Below, one piece after another: positions 42,438 through 50,912 of a stretch of 64,000 nucleotides of DNA. Each line of letters begins with the position of its first letter. Within the stretch, counting starts at the first letter, position 1. Source of the DNA: Herbiconiux ginsengi. Its GTDB lineage: Bacteria; Actinomycetota; Actinomycetes; Actinomycetales; Microbacteriaceae. The stretch lies in assembly GCF_900107435.1 (NCBI RefSeq), contig NZ_FNPZ01000001.1:778960-842959 (forward strand), written 5' to 3'. Under the pieces are notes generated by a model. It saw only the letters and a program-made list of their open reading frames with translations, was not told where the DNA came from and searched no databases. The translations under genes and the position numbers were made by a program.

Positions 42438-44132
42438 GTGGATTCCGAACTCGTGACATGGCTGAGCCGACTCCGCGAGCTGAGTGGGGTGGCCATCGAC
42501 GGGCGATCGGTCGACGAGGCCTTGACCCTCGTCGCCGAGACCGCACGCGAACTCCTCGGCTTCGATTTCTGCGGCCTGCTGGTTCCGAACGCGCAGGAGA
42601 CTGCGCTGGTGATCAAAGGGTGGAGCGGGCTCTCCCGTGAGTACGTCGACGGGGTGAACCGCTCGAGCCCTGTCACGGTGGGCTCGACGGCTCCGTCGAG
42701 CCGTGCGTATTCCTCGGGCCAGTCGGTCACCGTGGCCGACATCCAGGTCGAGCGCGGATTCGAGCCATGGGGCGGAGTCGCGCAGGAACAGGGTTACCGG
42801 TCGATGATCAGCGTGCCCCTGGTCGGGCCGGAGCGGGTGCTCGGCACCTTGAACGGATACCATTCCCGCACCCACGTCTACAGCGCTCAGGAGGTCGAGC
42901 GCCTGAGCTTGCTGGCCAATCACGCCGCAGCTGCGCTGACCAGCGCTTCACTCGTCGATGAGCTCCGTGGAGTGAACGCGTCGCTGCTTCAGCAGCGCGA
43001 CCTGCTGGCCAAGTCGGAGGAGATCCACCGGCGGCTGCTCCGGGTGTCTCTCGAGTCGGGAGGGATAGACGGAGTCGTGCGCACGCTCGCCGATCTCATC
43101 GGCAGGCCGGTCGCACTCGACGACCCGACCGGCCGGCCGCTCTCCGCAGGCCCCGGCCTCCCTCCGGACGTCGTCGGACTCGAGTTTCCGGTGACCCTGG
43201 GGAACGAGGAGGTCGGCAGGCTCCGAATCGCCGACGCGGAACACGGCCTCGACCCCATCGACGCGCGCGCGGTCGATCACGCGCGCGTCGTCATCGCGCT
43301 CGAGGTGCTGCGCATCCGCGCCGCCCTGGAGGCCGAGCACCGCATCCAGGGCGAAGTCCTCACCGATGTCCTGCTGTTCGGGATGACGGAACGGTCCCTG
43401 CGCCGGGCGGCCGCTCTGGGCTACGACCTCGATGCGCTGCGGGTGGCGACCGTTGCACGTGTTTCCGGACTCGACAGCGCGGTCGACACCTCGGCTGCGC
43501 AGACTCGCCGAACAGTGGCTGCGCTCTCGGCTGCTGCCGCGATCGCGCTGCCCTCGGCGGGTTCGGGGGGTGTGCTCATCCGGCCATTGGTGGCGGCGGT
43601 GCAAGGCCTGATCGTCGCGGTGTGGCCGGTATCCGCACGGGAGTCCGCGGGTGCGGCGATGCTGCACTCGTTGCGTTCCGCCTTTCCCACCGAGCACGTG
43701 CTCGTCGCGACATCGGGAACCAGGGATCGACCTCTCCCCGAGGCGTTCCGCGTGGCCAAGGGGGCGTTGGCGCTCGCCGGTTCGGCTGGTCGCAGCGACG
43801 AATGCGTCACTCCTGCGGGCCTCGGGATCGTAGGCGTGCTGCTGCAGTCCGACCAGCCCACGGTGCTCCGCGAGTTCGCTCTCGACACCCTCGGTCCTGT
43901 GATGGACTACGACGAAGCACGGGGCTCTGACCTGCTCGGCACCCTTCGCACCTATATCGACCACGCGCAGGATCGGATCGCGACGGCGGGAGAACTGCGC
44001 GTGCACCCCAACACGGTGAATCAGCGAATACGACGGATCGAATCCCTCACCGGAGCAGATCTCCACCTTTCGGCGGACGTCGTCTCCTTCGCGTCGGCGT
44101 TCGCGGTCTGGGACGTCGTGCAGACGCTCTAG
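42438..44132 (+). CDS. GAF-domain PucR/CdaR-family regulator
   Basis: A 564-residue regulator. Residues about 20-170 form a GAF domain (ALTLVAETARELLGFDFCGL, QGYRSMISVPLVGPERVLGT). A linker coiled coil follows. Residues about 180-470 are the PucR-type middle region, and the C-terminus is the PucR helix-turn-helix (LGTLRTYIDHAQDRIATAGE, RVHPNTVNQRIRRIESLTG). GAF-PucR proteins commonly activate adjacent catabolic genes in response to an aromatic ligand; the divergent aldehyde dehydrogenase operon is the evident target. The gene ends 1 base from the convergent thiolase stop. Confidence 0.9.
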   Translation: MDSELVTWLSRLRELSGVAIDGRSVDEALTLVAETARELLGFDFCGLLVPNAQETALVIKGWSGLSREYVDGVNRSSPVTVGSTAPSSRAYSSGQSVTVADIQVERGFEPWGGVAQEQGYRSMISVPLVGPERVLGTLNGYHSRTHVYSAQEVERLSLLANHAAAALTSASLVDELRGVNASLLQQRDLLAKSEEIHRRLLRVSLESGGIDGVVRTLADLIGRPVALDDPTGRPLSAGPGLPPDVVGLEFPVTLGNEEVGRLRIADAEHGLDPIDARAVDHARVVIALEVLRIRAALEAEHRIQGEVLTDVLLFGMTERSLRRAAALGYDLDALRVATVARVSGLDSAVDTSAAQTRRTVAALSAAAAIALPSAGSGGVLIRPLVAAVQGLIVAVWPVSARESAGAAMLHSLRSAFPTEHVLVATSGTRDRPLPEAFRVAKGALALAGSAGRSDECVTPAGLGIVGVLLQSDQPTVLREFALDTLGPVMDYDEARGSDLLGTLRTYIDHAQDRIATAGELRVHPNTVNQRIRRIESLTGADLHLSADVVSFASAFAVWDVVQTL

Positions 44133-44133
44133 C

Positions 44134-45315
44134 TCAGACAGGACGGCATGAATCGAGGATGACGGCGGCACCCTGCCCGCCTCCCCCGCAGATGCCGGCG
44201 GCCCCGAGCGCGCCCGGGCCCACACTGGCGAGGCGGCGGGCGAGGTGGCCGACGATGCGGGTGCCGGAGGCGCCGATCGGGTGGCCGAGCGCGATCGCGC
44301 CGCCGTGGGGGTTCACGATCGCCGGGTCGACGCCGAGCTGACGGGTGGAGTGCACCGCGACGGCGGCGAAGGCCTCGTTGATCTCGACCGCGGCGAGGTC
44401 GCCGACCGCGCGGCCCGCGCGAGCGAGCGCGGCCGCGATCGCGTTCGCGGGCTGGGCGTGGAGGGACACGTCGGGGCCCGCGACGAAGGCGTGGGCGAGG
44501 ATGCGCGCGAGGGCCGGGATTCCGCGGGACGCGGCGGCGGTCTCGCTCATCAGCACGACGGCGGCGGCGCCATCCGTGAGCTGCGAGGAATTGCCGGCGG
44601 TGATGGTGCCGGAGCCGCCGAAAGCCGGGCGGAGGGCGCCGAGCGATTCGACGGTGGTGTCGGCGCGGAGGCCGTCGTCGACGGACACGATCGTGGGGCC
44701 TTTGCGGCCGGGCACCGCGAAGGGCTCGATCTCGCCGGCGAGGAATTCCGTGGAGGCGTCGAGGCGCTGGTGCGAGGCGGCCGCCCACGCGTCCTGATCG
44801 GCACGCGTCAACCCGAGCGCGGCATTCCGGTCCTCGGTGGAGGAGCCCATGGAGCGGTGCTCGAACGCGTCGGTGAGGCCGTCGTGGTCCATGGTGTCGA
44901 CGAGCTCGATCGCGCCGTAGCGCTTGCCGGCCCGGGAGCCCGACCAGGCGTGCGGGGCGAGGGTCATCGATTCCTGACCGACGGCCACGACGACATCCGC
45001 GTCACCGGCGTCGATGAGGCGCGCCCCCGAGATGATCGCCTCGGTGCCGGAGAGGCACACGGCGTTGAGGGTGAGCGCCGGTGTGGCGAGCGGGATGCCG
45101 GCCACGACGGCGGACTGCCGTGCCGGGTTCTGTCCGGCCCCGCCCTGCAGCACCTGGCCGCCGTAGACGAAGCCGACCTCGCCGGGCGTGATGCCGGCCC
45201 GGGCGAGGGCGGCGCGGATGGCGGCGGCCCCGAGCTCGGTGGCGGGCACCGAGGCGAACTGTCCGCAGTACTTGACGAACGGCGTGCGGGCATATCCCAC
45301 GATCACCGCGCTCAT
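44134..45315 (-). CDS. pcaF: Beta-ketoadipyl-CoA thiolase (acetyl-CoA acetyltransferase family)
   Basis: A 393-residue thiolase. The acylated Cys is in [13 protein letters not shown], with the conserved His in [16 protein letters not shown] and the second Cys in [23 protein letters not shown] is also conserved. Sequence alone would give acetyl-CoA C-acyltransferase. Its ATGA overlap with the pcaJ-like gene marks it as PcaF, which splits beta-ketoadipyl-CoA to succinyl-CoA and acetyl-CoA. Confidence 0.88.
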   Translation of the reverse strand: MSAVIVGYARTPFVKYCGQFASVPATELGAAAIRAALARAGITPGEVGFVYGGQVLQGGAGQNPARQSAVVAGIPLATPALTLNAVCLSGTEAIISGARLIDAGDADVVVAVGQESMTLAPHAWSGSRAGKRYGAIELVDTMDHDGLTDAFEHRSMGSSTEDRNAALGLTRADQDAWAAASHQRLDASTEFLAGEIEPFAVPGRKGPTIVSVDDGLRADTTVESLGALRPAFGGSGTITAGNSSQLTDGAAAVVLMSETAAASRGIPALARILAHAFVAGPDVSLHAQPANAIAAALARAGRAVGDLAAVEINEAFAAVAVHSTRQLGVDPAIVNPHGGAIALGHPIGASGTRIVGHLARRLASVGPGALGAAGICGGGGQGAAVILDSCRPV

Positions 45316-45983
45316 GCGGAGGCCTCGACAGCGCCGGCGACGCTCTCGTCGAGATCGACGGAGAACTCGGCCCCCGTCTTCGCCCGCACCTCGTCGAGGG
45401 AAACGCCGGGCGCCAGCGAACGCAGCACCAGGCCGCCGTCGACCACGTCGAACACGGCGAGATCGCTGATGATGCGGTCCACCACCCCCGCACCGGTGAG
45501 CGGCAGGTCGCAGCGGGCGACGATCTTCGGCGTGCCGTCTTTGGAGACGTGGTCGGTGAGCACGATGACGCGGGGGGTGCCGGCGACCAGATCCATCGCG
45601 CCACCCATGCCCTTGACGAGTTTGCCGGGGATGGTCCAGTTCGCGAGGTCGCCGTTGCCCGCCACCTGCAGGGCGCCGAGCACCGCTTTGCCGACGTGAC
45701 CGCCGCGGATCATGCCGAAGCTCGTGGCCGAGTCGAAGATGCTCGCGCCGGGCAGCAGGGTGACGGTCTGCTTGCCCGCGTTGATGAGGTCGGCGTCTTC
45801 CTCGCCTTCAAAGGGGAAGGGGCCCATGCCGAGCAGTCCGTTCTCGCTCTGCAGCGTCACGCTCACGCCCGGCGGCAAGTGATTCGCGACCAGGGTCGGG
45901 ATGCCGATGCCGAGGTTCACGTACTCGCCGTCGCGGAGTTCGGAGGCGGCGATCGCGGCCATCTCGTCGCGGGTCCAGGCCAT
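45312..45983 (-). CDS. pcaJ: 3-oxoadipate CoA-transferase subunit B
   Basis: A 223-residue CoA-transferase beta subunit. The catalytic Glu lies in [32 protein letters not shown] and [12 protein letters not shown] are standard for the SCOT/PcaJ/AtoA family. With PcaI it moves CoA from succinyl-CoA to beta-ketoadipate. ATG 45983; its stop overlaps the thiolase start. Acetoacetate CoA-transferase is an alternative, but the pca context favours PcaJ. Confidence 0.9.
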   Translation of the reverse strand: MAWTRDEMAAIAASELRDGEYVNLGIGIPTLVANHLPPGVSVTLQSENGLLGMGPFPFEGEEDADLINAGKQTVTLLPGASIFDSATSFGMIRGGHVGKAVLGALQVAGNGDLANWTIPGKLVKGMGGAMDLVAGTPRVIVLTDHVSKDGTPKIVARCDLPLTGAGVVDRIISDLAVFDVVDGGLVLRSLAPGVSLDEVRAKTGAEFSVDLDESVAGAVEASA

Positions 45984-45999
45984 GGGGTTCTCCTTCGGT

Positions 46000-46710
46000 T
46001 CAGGCGACCGCGGCGGTGCGGGGCCGGGTGGTGCGCTGCTCGATGTCCTTCTCGCGGGCGGTCGCGGTGACGAGGCGCTGCACGTAGATGCCGGGGGTGA
46101 CGATGGTGTTGGGGTCGAGCCATCCGTCGACCACCGCTTCGGCCTCGGCGATGGTGAGGTGGCTCGCGGTCGCGACCAGAGGGTTGAAGTTGCGGGCGGT
46201 GTGCCGGTAGACGAGGTTGCCTTCGGCATCGGCGCGCCAGGCGTGCACGAGCGCCAGGTCGGCGAGGATGCCGCGTTCGAGCACGTAGGTCTCGCCGTCG
46301 AATTCGGCCGACGGCTTGCCCTCGGCCACCGGGGTGCCGACCCCGGTCTTCGTGTAGAAGCCGGCGATGCCTGCCCCGCCGGCCCGGAGACGCTCGGCGA
46401 GCGTGCCCTGAGGGGCGAACTCGACCTCGAGGGTGCCGTTCAGGTACTGCTCGGCGAAGAGCTTGTTCTCGCCCACGTACGAGGCGATCACCTTCGCCAC
46501 CTGCTTGTTCTCGAGCAGGATGCCGAGACCCTTGCCGTCGACGCCCATGTTGTTCGAGACGATGGTGAGGTCGCGCGCGCCGGTGTCGCGGAGCGCCTCG
46601 ATCAGATCGGTCGGATTGCCGGAGAGCCCGAAGCCGCCCACCGCGATCACCGAGCCGTCGGTGACGGTTCCGTGGATGGCTTCGGCCGCGCTGGCCCACT
46701 GCTTCGACAT
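46000..46710 (-). CDS. pcaI: 3-oxoadipate CoA-transferase subunit A
   Basis: A 236-residue alpha subunit. The oxyanion-hole motif [16 protein letters not shown] is near residue 24; [30 protein letters not shown] and the [20 protein letters not shown] segment are typical. It starts at ATG 46710 (GAGGGAG upstream) and is followed by pcaJ after 16 bases. A sigma-70-like promoter (TTGACA-17-TAGCGT) lies upstream, and the divergent IclR gene is the probable regulator. Confidence 0.92.
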   Translation of the reverse strand: MSKQWASAAEAIHGTVTDGSVIAVGGFGLSGNPTDLIEALRDTGARDLTIVSNNMGVDGKGLGILLENKQVAKVIASYVGENKLFAEQYLNGTLEVEFAPQGTLAERLRAGGAGIAGFYTKTGVGTPVAEGKPSAEFDGETYVLERGILADLALVHAWRADAEGNLVYRHTARNFNPLVATASHLTIAEAEAVVDGWLDPNTIVTPGIYVQRLVTATAREKDIEQRTTRPRTAAVA

Positions 46711-46769
46711 GTCACTCCCTCGTGCTCGGCGCCGTGTCCACGTGGTGGTCACCAGGTGCCCTGAAGGTG

Positions 46770-46798
46770 ACGCTACGAGGGCCGTGCGAGCCTGTCAA
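46770..46798 (-). promoter_or_regulatory. pcaIJF promoter
   Basis: On the minus strand TTGACA (46793-46798) and TAGCGT (46770-46775) are 17 bases apart and lie 60 bases upstream of pcaI. The -35 is perfect and the -10 fits the TANNNT pattern. The gap to the divergent IclR gene would hold its operator; I see no copy of the TCCCGTTCAWCGGGA site here, so this regulator probably reads a different sequence. Confidence 0.7.
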
Positions 46799-46887
46799 AG
46801 CAGGGAAGCGTGCTGCTGGTCGAGAAGCTCGCAGTCTGGTCGCGACATCCGGCTATGCTCACAATATGGACAAGTGGATGCGTCGAC

Positions 46888-47670
46888 ATGGCTGATCCGA
46901 CACCGGGAGCGCAGGTGGTCTCCCGGGTGAGTCGCGTGCTCAAGGTGGTGGCCGAGCATCCGGGCGGCGTGTCCGCGGCCGCCGTCGCGCACGCGACCGG
47001 GCTCACCCGGCCCACGGCCCACCGCCTGCTCACCTCGCTCGCGGCCGAGGGATTCGTCGACCACGACCCGGGTGCCGCGCGCTGGTTCCTCGGGCCGGAA
47101 CTCTATTTGCTCGGCTCCCTCGCCGCCGACCGGTACGACGTCACCGAGGCCGCCCGCGAGAGCGTGCGGGCCCTGGCCGCCGAGACCGGGGAGAGCGCCT
47201 TCTTCTCCGCCCGCCGCGGTTCCGAGACCGTGTGCCTCGTGCGCGAGGAGGGCAGCTTTCCCATCCGGTCGTTCGTGCTCTACGAAGGCGTGCGATTCCC
47301 GCTCGGCGTGGCCTCGGCCGGGCTCGCCCTCCTCTCCTACCTCCCCGACGACGAGATTGACGCCTATCTCGCGGGTTCGCCACTCGAGGAGCGCTGGGGC
47401 CTGCAGCACTCCGCCTCCGCCGTGCGCGAGCGGATCGCCCTCACTCGCGAGACCGGCTATGCGGTGAACCCGGCCCTCGTCCTCGAAGGCAGCTGGGGCA
47501 TGGGCGCCGCCGTGTTCGACGCCGCCGGCCGGCCCGGGTGGGCGCTCAGCCTCACCGGGGTGGAGTCGCGCTTCCGCCCCGACCGTCAGGCCGAACTGGG
47601 CCGCCTCCTCCTCGAGCACGCCCACCGCGTGACGGCGCGGCTTCGCGGCGGCTCTCCCTCGCACCGGTAG
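46888..47670 (+). CDS. IclR-family regulator of pcaIJF
   Basis: A 260-residue IclR protein. The winged helix is in residues 10-75 (RVSRVLKVVAEHPGGVSAAA, ATGLTRPTAHRLLTSLAAEG) and the effector domain in the rest (ESAFFSARRGSETVCLVREE, FPLGVASAGLALLSYLPDDE, SWGMGAAVFDAAGRP). The start is ATG 46888. A 9-codon frame (46866-46895) with its own -10-like TATGCT overlaps this start. It is divergent from pcaIJF and differs from pcaR, so the two pca clusters have separate regulators. Confidence 0.88.
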   Translation: MADPTPGAQVVSRVSRVLKVVAEHPGGVSAAAVAHATGLTRPTAHRLLTSLAAEGFVDHDPGAARWFLGPELYLLGSLAADRYDVTEAARESVRALAAETGESAFFSARRGSETVCLVREEGSFPIRSFVLYEGVRFPLGVASAGLALLSYLPDDEIDAYLAGSPLEERWGLQHSASAVRERIALTRETGYAVNPALVLEGSWGMGAAVFDAAGRPGWALSLTGVESRFRPDRQAELGRLLLEHAHRVTARLRGGSPSHR

Positions 47671-47711
47671 CCGGGCCTGGGCGAGCGAGCCCGCCGTGAC
47701 CGCGCTGACGG

Positions 47712-48167
47712 TCAGGCGTCGGCGATCGCGCCGAGTATCGAACAGGCGTGTGCGATGGCGCGCTGATCCTCGGGGCTGAGAGCATTGAGCCGAGCCTCCA
47801 ACCAGGCGTCGCGTTGAGCCCGCGTCGCCTGGGCGAGGCGTGCGCCCTCGGCGGTCGTGCGAAATAGCACCTTGCGGCGATCGCTCGGGTCGGGGGTGCG
47901 GACGGCATAGCCCGCCGAGGTGAGCCGATTCACGCTCTGACTCATCGACGCGGGAGCGACTTGACCGTACTCGCTGAGCTGGGTCAAGGTCTGCGGGCCG
48001 TTCTTGTACAGCCAGTTGAGCACATCCAAGGGCGCGTCTCCGAGGGCCCCCTCCGGACGTTCGCTCCGGAATCGCCGATACAGCCGCCCGACCGTCGAGC
48101 GCACCTGAGCGCCGAGACCGGAACCCGCTGCGGCATCAGACGGATCGCGACTTGCCCTGGCTTCCAT
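47712..48167 (-). CDS. MarR-family transcriptional regulator
   Basis: A 151-residue winged-helix protein: DAPLDVLNWLYKNGPQTLTQ, LSEYGQVAPASMSQSVNRLT (recognition helix), AGYAVRTPDPSDRRKVLF (wing) and a C-terminal dimerisation helix. It is divergent from a drug-exporter-like MFS gene, and the gap carries two TTAG-N5-CTAA sites, so it is probably the pump's repressor. ATG 48167 is preceded by a -10-like TAGACT only 8 bases away on the minus strand. Confidence 0.88.
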   Translation of the reverse strand: MEARASRDPSDAAAGSGLGAQVRSTVGRLYRRFRSERPEGALGDAPLDVLNWLYKNGPQTLTQLSEYGQVAPASMSQSVNRLTSAGYAVRTPDPSDRRKVLFRTTAEGARLAQATRAQRDAWLEARLNALSPEDQRAIAHACSILGAIADA

Positions 48168-48173
48168 AGTTGA

Positions 48174-48209
48174 TTAGTCTACCTAAAAGAAAGTCTTTAG
48201 TACACCTAA
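48174..48209. promoter_or_regulatory. Two MarR operators between marR and the MFS pump gene
   Basis: TTAG-TCTAC-CTAA (48174-48186) and TTAG-TACAC-CTAA (48197-48209) are two copies of one 13-base palindrome, 23 bases apart (about two helical turns). The region is markedly AT-rich. Binding here would block both divergent promoters. Confidence 0.75.
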
Positions 48210-48254
48210 ATATCGATCCATCCGGTCGACGAAGCATCTTCTTCGGAGCAGCTC

Positions 48255-49670
48255 ATGTCATCAGCCACCACCGCCGACGCGCCGGGCGTGACGGGCAAAC
48301 CGTTCTCGTGGCGGTTCACCGCACCGCTGTACATCGGATCGGCGCTGAACCCGATCAACAGTTCCCTGATCGCGACCGCGCTCGTACCGATCGCCACGGG
48401 CCTCGGGGTGCCGATCGGCCAGACGGCATCCCTTGTGACGGCGTTGTATCTCGCCAGTGCGATCGCGCAGCCCACGGCGGGAAAGGTGGCCGCCGTCGTC
48501 GGCGCGCGGCGGGTGTTCCTCGTCGGGATCATGCTGGTGCTCCTCGGCGGCGCGCTCGGCGGTGTGGCACAGAACCTCTCGATGGTGTTGATCGCGCGTG
48601 TGTTGATCGGCTTGGGCACCTCCTGCGCCTACCCCTCGGCGATGATGCTCATCCAGCGACGAGCAGCGGCATCCGGAATGGCGAAACCGCCCGGGAGCGT
48701 ACTCGGCGGCCTTCAGATCGCCGGCCTCGCCACAGCCGCCCTGGGTCTTCCGATGGGCGGGGTCCTTGTCGAGACCGCCGGGTGGCGATGGGTCTTCCTC
48801 ATCAATGTTCCGGTGGCTCTGATCGCGCTGGCCGCCGCGCTCATCGGGATTCCCCGCGACCCCGCCGCCCAGACGCCTGGCACCATCAAAGGAGTGCTCA
48901 CCGGCATCGACTTGATCGGCATCGCCGGCTTCGGCCTCGCGATGACTGCACTCCTCGGTTTTCTGTTCTCGCTCCAGGCTCCGAATTGGCTCCTGCTCGC
49001 CGCGGCCGTTCTCCTCTTCGCCGCATTGACCTTGTGGGAACTGCGCGCGACGTCACCCTTCCTCGACGTGCGTCTGCTCGTGCGCAACGGCGCCCTCACC
49101 CGCACCTACCTGCGCTACGCGCTGATCGCGCTGTGCGTCTACGTGGTCATGTACGGCATCACCCAATGGATGGAAGCGGCCCGCGGGATGTCCGCCCTCA
49201 GCGCGGGATTGCTCCTCTTGCCGATGAGCGTGATCTCCGGGATCGTCATCGTGCCGATCTCGCGCCGCAACCTCATTCGTGGTCCGGTGATCGTCGCCGC
49301 TGTCGCCAGCCTCGCCGGCTCCGTAGGAGTGCTCTTCCTCACATCCGACACCGGTGTCGCGTGGATCGTGCTGATCACGGTGATCTTCGGCGTCGTGCTC
49401 GGCACGGCCTCCAGCGGCAACCAACTCGCCCTCTACACCCAGGCGCCACCCGAACAGCTCGGGGTCGCATCCGGCCTCTTCCGCACCTTCGGATACCTCG
49501 GCTCGATCGCCTCCTCCGCCATCACCGGCATCGTCTTCCACACCGATGCCACCGACGGAGGCGTCCACACCATCGGCCTGATCATGATCGGCGTCAGTCT
49601 CGTAGCGATCGCCTTCACGGTCTTCGACCGCACCCTCCGCACCCCCACCCGCACGGCATCCCCGGCCTAG
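48255..49670 (+). CDS. MFS exporter (DHA2/EmrB-QacA-like)
   Basis: A 471-residue transporter with about 14 membrane segments. It has INSSLIATALVPIATGLGVP, ALYLASAIAQPTAGKVAAVV (motif A region) and LGLPMGGVLVETAGWRWVFL, the motif C/D area typical of 14-TMS drug:H+ antiporters. The substrates are unknown. GGAGCAG precedes ATG 48255. The divergent MarR gene and the paired operators indicate an inducible efflux pump. The PEBP-like gene follows after 18 bases and is probably co-transcribed. Confidence 0.87.
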   Translation: MSSATTADAPGVTGKPFSWRFTAPLYIGSALNPINSSLIATALVPIATGLGVPIGQTASLVTALYLASAIAQPTAGKVAAVVGARRVFLVGIMLVLLGGALGGVAQNLSMVLIARVLIGLGTSCAYPSAMMLIQRRAAASGMAKPPGSVLGGLQIAGLATAALGLPMGGVLVETAGWRWVFLINVPVALIALAAALIGIPRDPAAQTPGTIKGVLTGIDLIGIAGFGLAMTALLGFLFSLQAPNWLLLAAAVLLFAALTLWELRATSPFLDVRLLVRNGALTRTYLRYALIALCVYVVMYGITQWMEAARGMSALSAGLLLLPMSVISGIVIVPISRRNLIRGPVIVAAVASLAGSVGVLFLTSDTGVAWIVLITVIFGVVLGTASSGNQLALYTQAPPEQLGVASGLFRTFGYLGSIASSAITGIVFHTDATDGGVHTIGLIMIGVSLVAIAFTVFDRTLRTPTRTASPA

Positions 49671-49688
49671 AAAGAAGCGAACACGACC

Positions 49689-50255
49689 ATGCCCGCCAAT
49701 CCCCTCGGTCTCCTCCTCCGCACTCGACGCGCCGGACACCACACGCTGGCCTGGGCGAACCCCGACCTCCGGGCACCGGAGACCTTCACTCTCACCAGCC
49801 CGGCATTCGGCCCCGGCGAACCGATTCCCGAACGACACCGCGGCCGGCTGCGCGGGCCGAACATCTCACCCGCCCTGGAATGGACGGCACCGCCGTCGGA
49901 AACGCGAGAGCTGGTGCTCATCGCGCAAGACCCCGACGTGCCCTTCTCCCGGCCCGCCACCCACGCCCTCGCCCTCGGCATCGACCCGGCGTCACACAGC
50001 ATCCCGGAGCACGGGCTCACCGATCCCAGCCCCATCCCCGGAATCAGACACGGCAAAGGCGGGCTCGGCCGCCGCGGCTACTCAGGGCCTCTCCCCATCC
50101 GCTCGCACGGCCCCCACACCTATGCCTTCCAACTCTTCGCCCTCGACCAGCCGATCGACCTCCCCGACACCTTCACCCTCGATGACACCATTCGCGCCAT
50201 GACCGGACACGTCGTCGCCCGAAGCCGCCTCGACGGAACCTACGAGATCCGCTAG
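49689..50255 (+). CDS. YbhB/YbcL-type PEBP (Raf-kinase-inhibitor-like) protein
   Basis: A 188-residue phosphatidylethanolamine-binding-protein-family member. The ligand-pocket motif appears in LVLIAQDPDVPFSRPATHAL (DPD..) and the second in GYSGPLPIRSHGPHTYAFQL (GP..HGPHxY). The first 30 residues are basic and show no signal peptide. The bacterial family has no settled role; ligand binding or protease inhibition has been suggested. It follows the MFS pump gene and overlaps the convergent TetR gene by 4 bases. Confidence 0.88.
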   Translation: MPANPLGLLLRTRRAGHHTLAWANPDLRAPETFTLTSPAFGPGEPIPERHRGRLRGPNISPALEWTAPPSETRELVLIAQDPDVPFSRPATHALALGIDPASHSIPEHGLTDPSPIPGIRHGKGGLGRRGYSGPLPIRSHGPHTYAFQLFALDQPIDLPDTFTLDDTIRAMTGHVVARSRLDGTYEIR

Positions 50256-50824
50256 CGCCCACTCGGGTCCGGAACCGGGCCGCACTGCAGTGAGCCGACG
50301 ATCATCTCCAGCAATCGGTCGGCTTGGATCAGGCCCGCCTCCCCGGCGGGGACGCGCCAGAGACAGCTGAGCAGCAGGATCACGTCGTTCGGGTCGATAC
50401 CGGCACGGATGTCACCCCGGGTGGCAGCCGCCTCGAGCAAGGTCGCGATGGCGCGGCTGACCGGCCCCCAGGTCGCCCCGATCACGGCCTGGGCGGCATC
50501 GCTGGTGAGCGCCTCGCCCAATCCGTGCTTCATGCGGGCGTGCACGGCGAGCGCGCGCGCCCAGGACCGGAAGGCGTCGAGCGGCTCGTTCTCCCGGAGC
50601 AGGTCGTCGACGGATGCGACGAGGTTCGCCACCTCCTCCTGATACACCGCGAGCACCAGCGCCTCCCGCGTCGGGAAGTGCCGGTAGAGGGTGCCCGGGC
50701 CGACGCCGGCGAGCTTGGCGATCGCGTTCAGCGACACCTCGGGATCGTCGGCGAAAGCCGGGTACGCGACCTCGAGGATGCGCGCCCGATTGCGCTGCGC
50801 ATCCGCTCGTCGAATGTCGGCCAT
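50252..50824 (-). CDS. TetR-family transcriptional regulator
   Basis: A 190-residue repressor. The N-terminal helix-turn-helix is RARILEVAYPAFADDPEVSL, then AKLAGVGPGTLYRHFPTREA. The rest is an all-helical ligand domain. ATG 50824 (5 bases after AAGGAG) is preferred over ATG 50827. It is divergent from the aldo/keto reductase operon; two CGGAGA-type palindromes lie in between, so it is probably their repressor and autoregulated. Confidence 0.9.
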   Translation of the reverse strand: MADIRRADAQRNRARILEVAYPAFADDPEVSLNAIAKLAGVGPGTLYRHFPTREALVLAVYQEEVANLVASVDDLLRENEPLDAFRSWARALAVHARMKHGLGEALTSDAAQAVIGATWGPVSRAIATLLEAAATRGDIRAGIDPNDVILLLSCLWRVPAGEAGLIQADRLLEMIVGSLQCGPVPDPSGR

Positions 50825-50841
50825 CATCTCTCCTTGCTAAC

Positions 50842-50889
50842 CGGAGAATTCTCCGTTACAGTCGATCGCATCAACCGGAGAAGTCTCCA
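50842..50889. promoter_or_regulatory. Two TetR operators upstream of the aldo/keto reductase operon
   Basis: CGGAGAATTCTCCG (50842-50855) is a perfect 14-base palindrome. CGGAGAAGTCTCCA (50876-50889) is a second copy with three differences, 34 bases further. Both lie between tetR and the reductase gene; AACCGGAGAA is shared by the two sites. Confidence 0.8.
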
Positions 50890-50912
50890 CCTGATCCATC
50901 TAAGGAGTTTTC

